NCBI RefSeq assembly: GCF_003994475.1
Contig: NZ_RZNY01000024.1
Coordinates: forward strand, 9,039 to 66,894
Length of the DNA stretch: 57,856 nt
Origin: Paenibacillus anaericanus
GTDB lineage: Bacteria; Bacillota; Bacilli; Paenibacillales; Paenibacillaceae
Direction of reading: 5' to 3'
Under the pieces are notes generated by a model. It searched no databases. It saw only the letters and a list, made by a program, of their open reading frames with translations, and had not been told where the DNA came from. Position 1 is the stretch's first letter, and each line of letters opens with the position of its first letter. Shown piece by piece: positions 37,326-46,588 of the stretch. The position numbers and the translations under genes were made by a program.

Positions 37326-37336
37326 GGGGCGGAAAT

Positions 37337-38650
37337 ATGGATAATATCGCAATAAACATTCAATATCTAAATAAGACATATAAGCTATATAACAAACCTA
37401 TGGATAGACTGAAGGAATCATTAAATTTATCGAAGAAGCAATATCATAGGGAGTTTCATGCTTTAACCGATGTTTCTTTCTCTGTAAATAAGGGGGAAAC
37501 TGTAGGTATAATTGGAAAGAATGGATCAGGTAAATCCACGCTTTTGAAAATTATTACTGGTGTTTTATCACCTACAAACGGTGAAGTTACGGTTAATGGG
37601 AGGATATCAGCATTATTAGAATTAGGAGCGGGCTTTAACCTTGAATTTACAGGTATTCAGAATATTTATTTAAACGGAACAATGATGGGGTATTCTCAAC
37701 AAGAGATGGATAGTAAAGTCGATGCTATAACTGAATTTGCGGACATAGGAGATTTTATTCATCAACCTGTGAAAACCTATTCAAGTGGGATGTTTGCTCG
37801 ATTGGCATTTGCAGTCGCAATTAACGTTGAACCAGATATATTAATTGTAGATGAAGCACTAAGTGTTGGTGATATCTTTTTTCAAAATAAATGTTTTAAA
37901 AAATTTGACGAGTTAAGGGAAAAGAATACTACAATACTCTTTGTGTCTCATGATATTGGAAGTATAAGACAAATGTGTAGTAGAGTCCTATGGTTAGATT
38001 CCTCTCAACAAATTATGTATGATGATAAAGAGGTGGTATGTTCTCAATATCTAAACAAGAGATTTATTGAAAATAACACCATTAACCAAAATGTAGTTAA
38101 GGATTTAGATTGTGAAAATATCGAAATAAAAACTTCCAATGATAGATTGAAGAAGTTCCCTAAAATTTCTTCAGTAGGGGATAATAACTTGCTTTCGGAT
38201 GATGTGGAGATCGTTTCCTTTTTTCTTGCAGACTCAAATAATAATATAACCACAGAACTAGAGGTAGGAAACTGGTATAGTTGCCATATAGTTGCGGAAA
38301 TTAAAACAGATTTGAATAATTTAATAGCGGGATTTGTTTGGGAGAATAATAAAGGGGTTTCGTTATTTGCTTTAAATACTTATATAATGAACCAGACTAA
38401 TTTTAATGTTCTAAAAGGAGATTTAGTTGAAATTGTATTTAAATTTCAGCTTCCTAAAATAATGAAGGGTGAATATTTGCTGAGTCCTGCAATAGCACAA
38501 GGGATTCAAGATCAACATGCTATGCTTACATGGTTATCTAATATTGAAAAGGTGCATGTGATTAATATGCATTATAACCTCTCGCTTATTGAACTGGAAG
38601 CTAGCGTTAATTTAAATAAATTTGATAAGGAATTTGTGATTCTAGATTAA
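37337..38650 (+). CDS. wzt: ABC glycan exporter ATPase with C-terminal Wzt domain
   Basis: A 437-residue protein. The ATPase part (about 1-245) has Walker A GIIGKNGSGKST, the signature YSSGMFARLAFA and Walker B ILIVDEALSVGD. A C-terminal domain (about 275-425) has beta-sandwich character (VEIVSFFLADSNN, EVGNWYSCHIVAEI). In E. coli O8/O9a such Wzt domains recognise the modified chain end, making export specific for finished glycans. GTG 37322 is open, but GAGGGG seven bases before ATG 37337 favours the latter. The next gene encodes a methyltransferase that could provide the recognised cap. Confidence 0.93.
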   Translation: MDNIAINIQYLNKTYKLYNKPMDRLKESLNLSKKQYHREFHALTDVSFSVNKGETVGIIGKNGSGKSTLLKIITGVLSPTNGEVTVNGRISALLELGAGFNLEFTGIQNIYLNGTMMGYSQQEMDSKVDAITEFADIGDFIHQPVKTYSSGMFARLAFAVAINVEPDILIVDEALSVGDIFFQNKCFKKFDELREKNTTILFVSHDIGSIRQMCSRVLWLDSSQQIMYDDKEVVCSQYLNKRFIENNTINQNVVKDLDCENIEIKTSNDRLKKFPKISSVGDNNLLSDDVEIVSFFLADSNNNITTELEVGNWYSCHIVAEIKTDLNNLIAGFVWENNKGVSLFALNTYIMNQTNFNVLKGDLVEIVFKFQLPKIMKGEYLLSPAIAQGIQDQHAMLTWLSNIEKVHVINMHYNLSLIELEASVNLNKFDKEFVILD

Positions 38651-38665
38651 TTATGGAGGTGCTTT

Positions 38666-39826
38666 ATGGAATTCACTGGTGAAAGGTTTATTTTGGGGAA
38701 AGCTGGTGGAGGGATTGAAACTGAACATCTTCATAGATATCATTCCCTATTAGAGATGTCGGCCGGTAAAACAATTCTTGATGCTGCGTGTGGGGAAGGC
38801 TTTGGAGCTGCTTTATTAGCAACGAAAGCTAAAAGTGTTTGGGGAATTGACATCAGCGATGAAGCAATATCCTATGCAAAAAAGAATTATCATAGATACA
38901 ACTTAAACTATAAACAGGGATCAATAGAAAAACTAGAGTTTGAGGATAACTATTTCGATATAGTAGTCTCATTTGAAACTATAGAACATGTCGATGAACT
39001 TGTGCAGGAACAATTTTTGAAAGAGGTTGCTCGTGTACTGAAGACAGATGGGATCTTAGTGATTTCAACTCCAGATAAGTACTTGCACTCAGATTTACCA
39101 AACCATATCAATCCGTTTCATGTAAAGGAATTCTACTTTAACGAATTCGAAAAATATCTTAAAAGAAATTTTGAAAATATTGAATTCTTTAATCAAACTA
39201 TTGATAATTATGGGTTAATTGTGAATTATGACAAACGATTGAAGGATAATATCAAACTAATTAATAGTGGAGATTCAGATAAATATGGGAAATATATAAT
39301 AGCGGTGTGTTCTAATACGGATATTCCGGATAAATATGTACTCAATTCTTTATTCGAAAAGAAGGATGAACTAGAAAATAAAACGATTTTGGATGGAGAT
39401 TATTTGCAAATTTATTGGGATAACAATAAGGAATTTATTGAGTATAACTCAGTGAATGCAGCTTATAAGTACTCAAATGAATTTCAAACGTTAGGTATAT
39501 CACTTCCGAAAGATACTTTTGGAAGGTTAAGGGTGGATATAGGTAATAGACCAGCAATCATACAGCTTAAAAAGGAAATGATCCTCAAGGATAATAATGG
39601 GGCGACTTTACAAGAAATCAAAATATTAAATACTGAAGGTATAGTTCGTTTAAACGACGAAGATGATTCTTTTAATTTTGTCTCAATGTCCAATGATCCT
39701 CAGATAATTCTTGATTATGTTATTCAAGAAGAAAGGGAAAACCTAAAAATATATATAGATATTAAAGTTCTAGAGTTTTCCTTTGATATTTGTCTCGATA
39801 AATTCAAGCGATATTTTGAAGTGTAA
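38666..39826 (+). CDS. SAM-dependent methyltransferase with C-terminal extension
   Basis: A 386-residue protein. Residues about 35-150 form a class I methyltransferase fold, with motif I ILDAACGEGFGAA, GIDISDEAISYAKK and VSFETIEHVDE. It starts MEFTGERFI, common among methyltransferases of O-antigen loci. The last about 160 residues lack a recognised domain. GGAGGTG lies four bases before ATG 38666. Next to wzt, it may methylate a sugar, perhaps at the non-reducing end as an export signal; this is inferred from position and from the E. coli WbdD precedent. Confidence 0.85.
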   Translation: MEFTGERFILGKAGGGIETEHLHRYHSLLEMSAGKTILDAACGEGFGAALLATKAKSVWGIDISDEAISYAKKNYHRYNLNYKQGSIEKLEFEDNYFDIVVSFETIEHVDELVQEQFLKEVARVLKTDGILVISTPDKYLHSDLPNHINPFHVKEFYFNEFEKYLKRNFENIEFFNQTIDNYGLIVNYDKRLKDNIKLINSGDSDKYGKYIIAVCSNTDIPDKYVLNSLFEKKDELENKTILDGDYLQIYWDNNKEFIEYNSVNAAYKYSNEFQTLGISLPKDTFGRLRVDIGNRPAIIQLKKEMILKDNNGATLQEIKILNTEGIVRLNDEDDSFNFVSMSNDPQIILDYVIQEERENLKIYIDIKVLEFSFDICLDKFKRYFEV

Positions 39827-39884
39827 AGACAAAAGGATAGTAATAGAAAATAAAAAATAAGAAAGTTTAAATACGGAGGACGTA

Positions 39885-41195
39885 ATGAATAAAACTGTAA
39901 AGCCGGTCGCTTTTTATTTGCCGCAATACCATCAAGTAGAAGAAAATTCTTTGTGGTGGGGTAAGGGGTTTACTGAATGGACAAATGTAGCAAGAGCGAA
40001 GCCGAACTTTTGGGAACATTACCAACCTCATGTTCCTAAAGACTTGGGGTTTTATGATCTTAGTAATGTTGAGGTTATGAGAGAACAAGCGAAAATGGCA
40101 GAGTTGTATGGGTTATATGGGTTTTGTTTTTATTTTTACTGGTTTAATGGGAGAAGAATATTAGAAACACCACTTAATAATTATATTCAATCAAACATAG
40201 ATTTTCCATTTTGCTTTTGTTGGGCCAATGAAAATTGGACCCGAACTTGGGATGGGTTGGATAAAGAAATACTATTGAAGCAAAATCATAATCCGGAAGA
40301 TGATTTAAATTTAATTAGATACCTGATTCCAATCTTTAAAGACGATAGGTACATTAAAGTTGACGGTAAACCAATGTTTGTAGTCTATAGGGTTGACTTG
40401 TTTCCTGATATAAAACAGACCGTAAAAATATGGAGAGAGGAGGCTAAAAAGGCGGGATTTGAGGATATTCATTTATGTGCAGTTCAATTTTATGGAATTG
40501 ATGATCCTACCCAATGGGGATTTGATGCAGCAATAGAATTTCCACCTCATAAATTTATAAATCCCGAGAATAAGCCTGTTAATATGCCTCAAATTGCAAA
40601 TCCTAATTTTTCTGGTGGGATAGTAGATTATCCTAAAGTTGTGTCACAAGCACTTCAGGCAAGGTCCAAAGATTATATTTGGTATAGGGGAATAGTTCCA
40701 TCGTGGGATAATACTGCAAGAAGACAAGATAATCCTCATCTAATTATTAATTCTTCTCCAAACTTATACCGTTTTTGGCTAAGATATATCGTTCAATATT
40801 CAGAAGACGCTTATTTGGAGGAAAACAGGTTCGTTTTCATTAATGCTTGGAATGAGTGGGGAGAGGGTTGTCACCTTGAACCGGATTTGAAAAATGGGAA
40901 TGCATATCTTGAGGCAACTGCTAAGGCATTGCAAAAGCTCGATTTTGATCTAAATGAATTCATAAGTTATACTGCCTTGACAAATAGTGAAATGAAGATA
41001 TTTGTAGAAGAGTATAACAAAGCGATTTCTTTATCAGTATTATATGCTCAAGAAAATAGAAATTTAAATTTGAAGCTACATGATAAAACGTCTAGAGCTT
41101 ATTTTGTGAAAAATAGTATCAAGGAAAAGCTTAAAAACTACCCTAAAATGTACAAACTTACCAGGGCTATTTATTTAAAGGTTCGGGGGAAATGA
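39885..41195 (+). CDS. WbsX family (GH99-like) glycan synthesis protein
   Basis: A 436-residue protein of the glycosyltransferase WbsX family (PF14307). Family blocks are clear: KPVAFYLPQYHQ, WWGKGFTEWTNVARA, FCFCWANENWTRTWDG, FINAWNEWGEGCHLEPD. The fold resembles GH99 endo-mannosidases, yet members sit in O-antigen loci and are thought to act in chain assembly; activity is unproven. About 70 extra residues at the C-terminus are basic and may contact the membrane. Start ATG 39885 follows a GGAGG-like site. Immediately followed by an RgpF family gene, the pairing common in rhamnan loci. Confidence 0.9.
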   Translation: MNKTVKPVAFYLPQYHQVEENSLWWGKGFTEWTNVARAKPNFWEHYQPHVPKDLGFYDLSNVEVMREQAKMAELYGLYGFCFYFYWFNGRRILETPLNNYIQSNIDFPFCFCWANENWTRTWDGLDKEILLKQNHNPEDDLNLIRYLIPIFKDDRYIKVDGKPMFVVYRVDLFPDIKQTVKIWREEAKKAGFEDIHLCAVQFYGIDDPTQWGFDAAIEFPPHKFINPENKPVNMPQIANPNFSGGIVDYPKVVSQALQARSKDYIWYRGIVPSWDNTARRQDNPHLIINSSPNLYRFWLRYIVQYSEDAYLEENRFVFINAWNEWGEGCHLEPDLKNGNAYLEATAKALQKLDFDLNEFISYTALTNSEMKIFVEEYNKAISLSVLYAQENRNLNLKLHDKTSRAYFVKNSIKEKLKNYPKMYKLTRAIYLKVRGK

Positions 41196-41196
41196 C

Positions 41197-42870
41197 TTGA
41201 AAAGAATTGCTGTATTTGCACATTATGATAAAGATGGGGAATTATCCAATAATACATTAAACATATTGGGACATCTTGAAAAGGTATGTGAACGGATTAT
41301 CATGGTCTCCACTAATCTTAATAAAGATGAGATGGATTTGCTGCCTTCGAAAGTTGAGTGTTTTATTAGAGAGAATGTAGGATATGACTTTTATAGTTAT
41401 AAATATGGCATTGGTAAAATCAAAAATATGTACAGTTATGACGAGTTAATCTTACTGAATGATAGCTTTTTTGTTGCTACCCAATTTAATATTACAGATA
41501 TATTAGACCGTGTAGACAAAAGTGTCTACGAAATATGTGGACTTATTGATTCTTATCAATTTCATTATCATGTACAGACATTTTTTGTTGTCTTTAAAAA
41601 GGAAGCTTTATTGAGTGTGTGGTTTAATAACTTCTGGGAAAATGTCACGATCCTAGATACTAAGATAGACATAATTTTTAACTATGAGATTGGTTTGACG
41701 CAAAGCGCGATAAGCCATTCCTTAATGGTAGGGGCTTGTTTTCAATGGAAGCCTAAAAGTTATTTCAGTGCATTATTAAACTGTATAAAAAAAGGAAGAC
41801 TAAATTTACTATTTCTTAGTTTTTTTAATTTTAATTATTTAAGGGAAGGAAATGCTAGTCATATATTATATAAGGAAATATATAATGAATTTGCAATTTG
41901 TAAGTGGGAAGTAGTGCGGATGTATCCTGAGGTAAGTAACTTTATTAAAAGAAATGGGAACAAAGAAGAGATTGTGGAGATGGAGAATTATTTAGCTACA
42001 AAGGCCTCATTTTATACAGAAAAAAGGATAGATGATAACTTAATAGTAGATAACAATCAAGTAGCATCAAAATTTTCGTTAGAATACATACAGAAAACAA
42101 AGAAACAAAATAGTGATATCGCTGTAATAGTTCATTTATTCTACGTTGAGTTGCTTGATGAAATTATTTCCTGCCTGAAAAACATACCAAATAAATTTGA
42201 TCTGTATATTTCAGTAGTTAGTTTATCCGCTGCAATTCAAGTGGAAAAAAGATTAGAGCACTTTACAAATGTAAATAGTCACATTTATTGTGTGCAAAAT
42301 CGGGGTAGAGATGTGGGTCCCTTTGTTTCGTTGGTTAATACTGGGGCATTAGATGATTACATTTGTGTATGCAAAATACATTCAAAGAAGAGTTTGTATA
42401 GTAACCAAGGAGCCAATTGGAGGCAGGGTATATATAATGAACTACTTGGTTCAACCAGTAGAGTCTTGTCGATAATAGAGACCTTTGAAAATAAGTCGGA
42501 TGTTGGGATAATAGGTCCGGAATATTCATATTTGACCAATGATGAATTTTGGGGTGCTAATAGGGAAAGGGTAAGAAAGTTATCCTTAGAAGTTGGAATT
42601 GACGAGAAGAGTATTAAACTAGGTTTTTTTGCAGGAACTATGTTTTGGTTTAATCCAAAAATATTAAAATATATAAAAAAGTTGAATTTAAGCATTAATG
42701 ATTTTGAAGAAGAAAACGGCTTGCAAGATGGAAGTTTGGCACATGCAATAGAACGAATTTTTGTCTTATATTCAAGACACGATAATTTAAAGGTAACTAC
42801 TGTAGAATTTCTGGATTCTGATGTATTAGATCGGGATTATGGAGATAGAAAAATATCGGTGCTTTCTTGA
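41197..42870 (+). CDS. Rhamnan synthesis protein F (RgpF) family
   Basis: A 557-residue protein of the RgpF family (PF05045). The N-terminal half has MKRIAVFAHYDKDGEL and IRENVGYDFYSYKYGI; the C-terminal half has IAVIVHLFYVELLDEII, QNRGRDVGPF, KIHSKKS and FFAGTMFWF. In streptococci RgpF extends rhamnose polysaccharide chains, and rml genes here supply dTDP-rhamnose. Start TTG 41197, two bases after the WbsX stop, with GGGGGAAA upstream, suggests coupled translation. The rhamnose substrate is inferred. Confidence 0.9.
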   Translation: MKRIAVFAHYDKDGELSNNTLNILGHLEKVCERIIMVSTNLNKDEMDLLPSKVECFIRENVGYDFYSYKYGIGKIKNMYSYDELILLNDSFFVATQFNITDILDRVDKSVYEICGLIDSYQFHYHVQTFFVVFKKEALLSVWFNNFWENVTILDTKIDIIFNYEIGLTQSAISHSLMVGACFQWKPKSYFSALLNCIKKGRLNLLFLSFFNFNYLREGNASHILYKEIYNEFAICKWEVVRMYPEVSNFIKRNGNKEEIVEMENYLATKASFYTEKRIDDNLIVDNNQVASKFSLEYIQKTKKQNSDIAVIVHLFYVELLDEIISCLKNIPNKFDLYISVVSLSAAIQVEKRLEHFTNVNSHIYCVQNRGRDVGPFVSLVNTGALDDYICVCKIHSKKSLYSNQGANWRQGIYNELLGSTSRVLSIIETFENKSDVGIIGPEYSYLTNDEFWGANRERVRKLSLEVGIDEKSIKLGFFAGTMFWFNPKILKYIKKLNLSINDFEEENGLQDGSLAHAIERIFVLYSRHDNLKVTTVEFLDSDVLDRDYGDRKISVLS

Positions 42871-43202
42871 AAAAAGATGGACATAGATTTCTAATTTGAA
42901 TCTTCTAGATCTAACTTGTTAGCAACAAATCTGATCGGTAGAAATTAATATATTAAACAAAGAAACTGATGAACATCTTATAGTTCGAGGGTTCCCAATA
43001 TAAGTTAAATTGGAGTATGAATGAACAATAGCTTTGTGCATTTTTCTAGTACACTATTAGGACTCTTAGCATTTTTATTTATGAAGATGTTAACACCAAG
43101 AAGGCGCTATTAGCTAGAATGTTATATTTATGATGGATTAGTAACTTGATTACTATAGAAGCTCGGTGTCAGTACAGATTATTTAGAAAATGAGGGGACA
43201 AG
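42871..43202 (+). other. AT-rich gap, possible 30-residue membrane peptide
   Basis: This 332-base gap has no full gene. ATG 43021 follows TTGGAG and opens a 30-codon frame to 43113 encoding MNNSFVHFSSTLLGLLAFLF followed by a basic end, a plausible single-helix peptide or a remnant of a larger membrane gene. No terminator was seen in the gap, so transcription from upstream may continue into DUF2142. Confidence 0.35.
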
Positions 43203-44999
43203 GTGAATTTTTTTGGGAAGAAAGAGAATATATTTCTTGTTATTGCAATTATCTTCGGAATACTATGGTTGATAATAATACCCCCGTTTCAAACTCCGGA
43301 TGAAGATGCACACTTTTATAGATCATATGGGATATCAGAAGGATCGCTAATGTGTATTAATGCTAATAATAGTAATGCTGGTTCATATTTGCCTTTGAAT
43401 ATAGTGGAATTCATTAAGACAATTAAAGCTGACAGTATTAGATTTAATTACTTAGCAAAACAGGATATTCATGATGTTATTAGATCCTCAGAATTATATC
43501 CTAGTGACGAAAAAGTATTGGTGGAATACGTAAATAGTTGTGTATACAGTCCAGTGCCGTATATTTCTCAAACGATGGGAATTTTAGCAGGTAAATTGTT
43601 TGATGCACCATTTATTATAATGTTTTACTTAGGAAGATTATTGAACTTTATGACATTCATTTTAATTGGTTATTGTTCAATCAAGTCGTTACCAAAGTTA
43701 AAAGGGCTGCTTCTTTTATTGCTCGTTATGCCTATGACGTTACAACAAAGCATTTCGTTAAGCCCAGATGTTATAACTATATCAATATGTGTTTATTTTG
43801 TTTGTTATATTCTGAAAATAAAATATCAAAATGATAAAACCATTACAAAGAAAAACATAGGTGTATTGTTTTTTCTAGCATGTACAATTGGGTTGCTGAA
43901 AATAACCTATTTTCCATTAGCTATATTAACTTTATTAATACCATTAGGAATGTATAAATCAAAGAAACACTGGATATATACCAACTCAATTGTTTTCTTT
44001 GGAAGTTTATTAATGGCTGTGATTTGGTTAGCTTTAACAAGAACTGTCACTATGACTTTTCCTGTCGACCCTATTGTCCAGTTGAGGGGGATTTCAGATA
44101 ACCCTTTATCATTTATCAAATTGATGCTTCTCAGTACACCAAATAATGATGATCTTTTCATGCAATTTTTTGGAGTATTTGGTTGGCTAGATACTCCGTC
44201 GCCATTATTACTGGGAATTGCATATTATGTCATGTTATTTCTTATCGTATTTTACGAGGGAAGAAAAAACTCTTATGAGAGAAATAAATACACTTTCTTA
44301 TCAGCTGTAATTTCTTTGCTGCCGGTGTTACTATGTACTTTATTAATACAGATTTCGTTGTTTTTGAACTGGCCACAAACTACTCCAGGAACCGTTAGTG
44401 GTGTTCAAGGCAGATATTTTATACCGATTTCACTCTCCTTTTTTTACTCAATTTACCTAATGGTTCCTTTTTTGATTAAAATAAAAAGATCATTGTTGAT
44501 TTTCATTATTTGTTTAATTCTACTGATTTCTAGCTATCGGATTATTGTAAGGTATTATCATTTTGGTCCTGATTATGAAATCTTAGAGGTTTATAATAAT
44601 ACTTATATACCTGGTGGTATTCAACATGACACTGAAATTCGTCAATCTTTCTTATCTGTAAAAGATAATCTGAAGGGCGTTCGGGTGTTTCTTTCCACCT
44701 TTGGACAAGAAATTACAACCCCTTATCAATTTGTTTTGTTTAGTGAGAATGGAAAAGTCATAAGGGAAGTTACTCTAAGTATGGACGGATTTGGGGATAA
44801 TCATTTTTATGATGTTTTCTTTAATGAAATTGAAGGTTCTAAAGATCAAAAATATTCCTTTAAAATAATGCCTATGGTTACTGAGGTTGAAACACCTATT
44901 ACTATTCAAATTAGTGAGCCAGACATTTATTTAGAGGGAGAGTTCACTTTGAACGGTAATGTTAGAACTGATGATATAGTGTTTAGATTGATTTACTAA
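43203..44999 (+). CDS. DUF2142 polytopic membrane protein, GT-C-like
   Basis: A 598-residue membrane protein of the DUF2142 family with about 11 helices. The N-terminal helix is followed by IPPFQTPDEDAHFYRSYGI (about 28-46); acidic residues in the first outer loop are a feature of GT-C glycosyltransferases that use polyprenyl-phosphate sugars. The last about 130 residues are a soluble beta-rich domain. GTG 43203 follows GAGGGG. Within the module containing an SMR-type flippase candidate and DPM-like enzymes, an extracytoplasmic glycosyltransferase role is likely but unproven. Confidence 0.82.
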   Translation: MNFFGKKENIFLVIAIIFGILWLIIIPPFQTPDEDAHFYRSYGISEGSLMCINANNSNAGSYLPLNIVEFIKTIKADSIRFNYLAKQDIHDVIRSSELYPSDEKVLVEYVNSCVYSPVPYISQTMGILAGKLFDAPFIIMFYLGRLLNFMTFILIGYCSIKSLPKLKGLLLLLLVMPMTLQQSISLSPDVITISICVYFVCYILKIKYQNDKTITKKNIGVLFFLACTIGLLKITYFPLAILTLLIPLGMYKSKKHWIYTNSIVFFGSLLMAVIWLALTRTVTMTFPVDPIVQLRGISDNPLSFIKLMLLSTPNNDDLFMQFFGVFGWLDTPSPLLLGIAYYVMLFLIVFYEGRKNSYERNKYTFLSAVISLLPVLLCTLLIQISLFLNWPQTTPGTVSGVQGRYFIPISLSFFYSIYLMVPFLIKIKRSLLIFIICLILLISSYRIIVRYYHFGPDYEILEVYNNTYIPGGIQHDTEIRQSFLSVKDNLKGVRVFLSTFGQEITTPYQFVLFSENGKVIREVTLSMDGFGDNHFYDVFFNEIEGSKDQKYSFKIMPMVTEVETPITIQISEPDIYLEGEFTLNGNVRTDDIVFRLIY

Positions 45000-45085
45000 G
45001 ACCAATTTAATTGAAGGAATGCATAATGCAATTTACTTTTAACCGTGCTAAGATGAAATCAAATGTCGAACTTTAGGGGACTTAG

Positions 45086-45436
45086 ATGCTAATTTTATTA
45101 CTACTACTAGCCATGGTTTTTAACATCATCGCACAAATTGCATTAAAACATGGGATAAATCTTATTAGTATGGATGGGTTGAGTCTTCAAACAGTGTACA
45201 AAATGATTTCTTCTCCATTTCTTTGGTCTGGAGCAGTTATGTATGGAGTCAGTTTTATTTTTTATATTTTCGCCTTAACTAAAGGTGAATTAGGCAGAGT
45301 ATCTCCAGTCTCACAAGCATTAACAACATTAGGAATTGTGACAGTTTCCATCCTGGTATTTCAGGAGCAACTTACCATTTTTAAAGTAGTAGGTGTGATA
45401 TTTTTGATAGTAGGGACGATCATTATTTTTTATTGA
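45086..45436 (+). CDS. Small EamA/SMR-type membrane protein, possible lipid-sugar flippase
   Basis: A 116-residue protein with four helices and the SMR/EamA pattern (SPVSQALTTLGIVTVSILVFQEQLT). Drug efflux proteins and ArnE/ArnF-type flippases for undecaprenyl-phosphate sugars share this fold. Between a GT-C-like protein and enzymes for sugar synthesis, the flippase role is favoured. There is no Glu in the centre of helix 1, the residue used by EmrE-like drug pumps, which agrees. The start ATG 45086 has AGGGGA upstream. Confidence 0.78.
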   Translation: MLILLLLLAMVFNIIAQIALKHGINLISMDGLSLQTVYKMISSPFLWSGAVMYGVSFIFYIFALTKGELGRVSPVSQALTTLGIVTVSILVFQEQLTIFKVVGVIFLIVGTIIIFY

Positions 45437-45475
45437 TATAATAATTCTTGTATTTTTTGAAAGGAATTGACCTTT

Positions 45476-46588
45476 TTGAATTACGATTATGTTATCTTCG
45501 GCGCAGGGATCTATGGTCTATATGCTGCTCATTTACTAGCAAAGAGAGATTTGAAAGTTGCAGTAATTGAGATAGACGATAAACCTCTACAAAGGGCAAG
45601 TTATATCAACCAAGCAAGAGTTCATAATGGATACCATTATCCTCGAAGCGTATCTACTGCAACGAAATCAGCCCATTATTACGAGAGATTTGTCCGTGAT
45701 TTTTCTTTTGCTATAAATGATAGATTTAAGAAGATATATGCTATTTCTGCTAATGACTCTTTAACTAATGCTGAACAATTTTTGAACTTTTGTAATTATG
45801 TTGACATCCCCGCGATCGAGATCAATAGTAGAGCATATTTTAATCCTGGGGCTGTTGAGGCAACATTTGAGACATTAGAATATAGCTATGATGCAAATTT
45901 AATACGTAATTGGTATATAGAAGAGTTGGGGAAATGCAGCAATGTGGAAATTCATTTTAACAAAGTGGTAGATAAGGTTAGTGAGTCCAATAATCAATTT
46001 ATTCTTAACTTTTCTGATGGAACGATTAATAATGCCTCAAATATATTAAATGCTACCTATGCTAGTATAAATCAAATTCTTCGTAAGTTTGATTATGAAT
46101 TGTTTACAACCAAATATGAAATTTGCGAAGTGATTATGACCGAAGTGACTAATAATATTAAGGATGTTGGTATTACAGTAATGGATGGTCCATTTTTTTC
46201 TTTAATGCCTTTTGGTGAAAGTGGCTATCATTCCTTAACTTCTGTCGGACACACCCCACATGAGTCTTCTTTCAATGCACTACCGGAGTTTTCTTGCCAG
46301 AAGTATAACAACGAATGTACTCCTAAGCAATTATCAAATTGCAACTTTTGTTCTGCAAAGCCTGGTTCTGCTTGGAGCCGAATGCATCAACTTGCGAAAA
46401 AGTATTTGATTCCTGAAATTCAGGTTACTCAGAAACATTCATTGTATGCAGTAAAGGCTCTAATCAGTGCGTCTGAACTTGACGATTCCCGTCCTACTGT
46501 TATTAAAGAGTTTTCAGAGAGCCCCCGATTCTTGTCTGTTTTCTCAGGGAAGTTTAATACAATTTATGATTTGGAGGAAGTGCTATGA
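45476..46588 (+). CDS. FAD-dependent oxidoreductase with Cys cluster
   Basis: A 370-residue flavoprotein of the DAO type: Rossmann motif VIFGAGIYGLYAAHLLAKRDLKVAVIE (about 6-32) and RVHNGYHYPRS. A distinctive Cys cluster of pattern C-x6-C-x7-C-x2-C lies at about 274-292 and may hold a metal or iron-sulfur cluster. Start TTG 45476 has AAGGA at ten bases; a TTG at 45467 is too near to it. The end overlaps the next GT2 gene in ATGA. Likely oxidises a sugar or other precursor of the linked module; substrate unknown. Confidence 0.82.
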   Translation: MNYDYVIFGAGIYGLYAAHLLAKRDLKVAVIEIDDKPLQRASYINQARVHNGYHYPRSVSTATKSAHYYERFVRDFSFAINDRFKKIYAISANDSLTNAEQFLNFCNYVDIPAIEINSRAYFNPGAVEATFETLEYSYDANLIRNWYIEELGKCSNVEIHFNKVVDKVSESNNQFILNFSDGTINNASNILNATYASINQILRKFDYELFTTKYEICEVIMTEVTNNIKDVGITVMDGPFFSLMPFGESGYHSLTSVGHTPHESSFNALPEFSCQKYNNECTPKQLSNCNFCSAKPGSAWSRMHQLAKKYLIPEIQVTQKHSLYAVKALISASELDDSRPTVIKEFSESPRFLSVFSGKFNTIYDLEEVL

